Below, one piece after another: positions 12,609 through 13,644 of a stretch of DNA of 13,644 nt. The stretch covers positions 1-13,644 of the forward strand of contig URCD01000065.1 in NCBI GenBank assembly GCA_900546215.1, given 5' to 3'. Under the pieces are notes generated by a model. That model was given only the letters and a program-made list of their open reading frames with translations, did not search any database and was not told the DNA's origin. Within the stretch, counting starts at the first letter, position 1. Every line of letters begins with the position of its first letter. Both the position numbers and the translations under genes were made by a program. The DNA comes from an uncultured Eubacteriales bacterium. Its GTDB lineage: Bacteria > Bacillota > Clostridia > Lachnospirales > Anaerotignaceae.

Positions 12609-13644
12609 ATGGAAGTAAGAACAAGATTTGCGCCTAGCCCCACAGGTTATATGCATATTGGCAACTTAAGAACTGCGTTATATGAATATCTTATAGCAAA
12701 ATCAAAGGGTGGTAAGTTTATACTGCGTATAGAAGATACTGACCAGGAGCGAAAGGTTGAAGGCTCCGTTGATGTAATATATAAGACTCTTGAACTGACT
12801 GGGCTTAAACATGATGAGGGCCCTGATGTAGGAGGAGAATACGGTCCATACGTACAGAGCGAAAGAATGGGAATGTATATGGACTATGCCCTTGAACTTG
12901 TTAAAAAGGGAAAGGCATATTACTGTTTCTGCACAAAGGAGAGACTGGATTCCCTTAAGGAGAGCAATGAGCATGGTGACGCTTTTGCACGCTACGACAG
13001 ACACTGCCTTAGCCTGCCAAAGGAGGAAATTGAAGCTAATCTTGCGTCAGGGAAACCGTTTGTTATCCGCCAGCTTATGCCAAGAGAAGGCACAACAACA
13101 TTTGAGGACGTTGTTTATGGCACTATTACAGTTGACAACAGTGAGCTGGACGATCAAATATTGATTAAATCTGATGGCTTTCCGACATATAATTTTGCCA
13201 ATGTCGTTGATGACCATACTATGAATATAACCCATGTTGTAAGAGGAAGCGAGTATCTTTCCTCGACACCGAAATATAATCTTCTTTATGATGCCTTTGG
13301 CTGGGACGCCCCGGAGTATATACACCTTCCCCCGGTTATGAGGGATGCGCAGCATAAGCTTTCAAAGCGTCATGGCGACAAATCATTTGAGGATCTTATA
13401 AATGAGGGATATATTGTTGAGGCCGTTGTGAATTATATCGCTCTGCTTGGATGGAGCCCTTCGAATAATCAGGAGATTTTCTCTATGGACGAGCTTATCG
13501 AAAAGTTTGATATCTCGGGTATAAGCAAGTCGCCTTCAATATTTGACATTAAAAAGTTAACATGGATGAACGGCGAGTATCTTAAGATGATGGATTTCGA
13601 TAAGTATTGGGAACTTGCTGAGCCTAAACTTAAGGAAGCCGTGA
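12609..13644 (+). CDS. gltX: Glutamyl-tRNA synthetase (5' part, runs off the window)
   Basis: An open frame of 345 codons continues past the right edge. The enzyme charges tRNA with glutamate using ATP in the cytoplasm. Class I features are FAPSPTGYMHIGNLRTA (7-23) with the HIGH-type HIGN (16-19), the KLSKR (250-254) form of KMSKS, and EDTD (42-45). Cysteines C106, C108 and C133 lie where many GltX proteins bind zinc. About 140 residues, including most of the anticodon-binding domain, should follow outside. The ATG at 12609 has GGAGGG 6 bases upstream. The 100-base gap before it contains no clear terminator for the preceding gene and only weak promoter candidates. Whether it also mischarges tRNA-Gln, as in many Clostridia, cannot be told here. 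Confidence 0.95.
   Translation, partial: MEVRTRFAPSPTGYMHIGNLRTALYEYLIAKSKGGKFILRIEDTDQERKVEGSVDVIYKTLELTGLKHDEGPDVGGEYGPYVQSERMGMYMDYALELVKKGKAYYCFCTKERLDSLKESNEHGDAFARYDRHCLSLPKEEIEANLASGKPFVIRQLMPREGTTTFEDVVYGTITVDNSELDDQILIKSDGFPTYNFANVVDDHTMNITHVVRGSEYLSSTPKYNLLYDAFGWDAPEYIHLPPVMRDAQHKLSKRHGDKSFEDLINEGYIVEAVVNYIALLGWSPSNNQEIFSMDELIEKFDISGISKSPSIFDIKKLTWMNGEYLKMMDFDKYWELAEPKLKEAV

Overview
The window looks like chromosomal core-genome DNA from a moderately AT-rich Firmicute, most likely a member of the class Clostridia. This rests on strong AGGAGG-type ribosome binding sites, TTGACA/TATAAT promoters, U-tailed hairpin terminators, an L10-leader attenuator, the rpmG-secE-nusG-rplK-rplA order, and a SerC/SerA/DUF1015 gene set. 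I see no phage, insertion sequence, CRISPR array, tRNA or rRNA.

Left part (1-3713): a GntR/FadR-family regulator (90-776) converges on a leftward metal-uptake ABC operon, znuA-znuC-znuB (3275 down to 810). The two share one bidirectional terminator (775-811). The operon starts at a TTGACA-18-TATAAT promoter followed by a Fur/Zur-type 7-1-7 palindrome (3294-3314), so repression by a metal sensor is likely. Divergent from znuA is a small four-cysteine TSCPD-domain protein (3456-3713) whose promoter overlaps a second palindrome.

Middle (3714-7268): transcription-translation genes. The rpmG-secE-nusG-rplK-rplA run has its own promoter. A predicted L1-binding RNA element lies between nusG and rplK. 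Immediately after rplA a consensus promoter drives an L10-leader RNA with attenuator, then rplJ and rplL. A strong terminator follows rplL; rpoB is not next, which breaks the usual order.

Right part (7269-13644): an AT-rich 437-base intergenic region carries a promoter and a structured leader. In it, a hairpin arm can alternatively pair with an intrinsic terminator just upstream of serC. The downstream operon is serC-serA-DUF1015 (phosphohydroxypyruvate aminotransferase, 3-phosphoglycerate dehydrogenase, and a family of unknown function with a DGHHR motif). No serB is present here. After a terminator come a 55-residue YtxH-like membrane peptide, a very strong terminator, a secreted protein with a copper-amine-oxidase-N-like stalk domain, and the 5' three-quarters or so of gltX (glutamyl-tRNA synthetase), cut by the window edge.

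The most interesting items are the serC leader (candidate undescribed attenuator), DUF1015 as a possible phosphoserine/serine enzyme, the separation of rplJL from rpoBC, and a metal-site His-to-Asn change in ZnuA.
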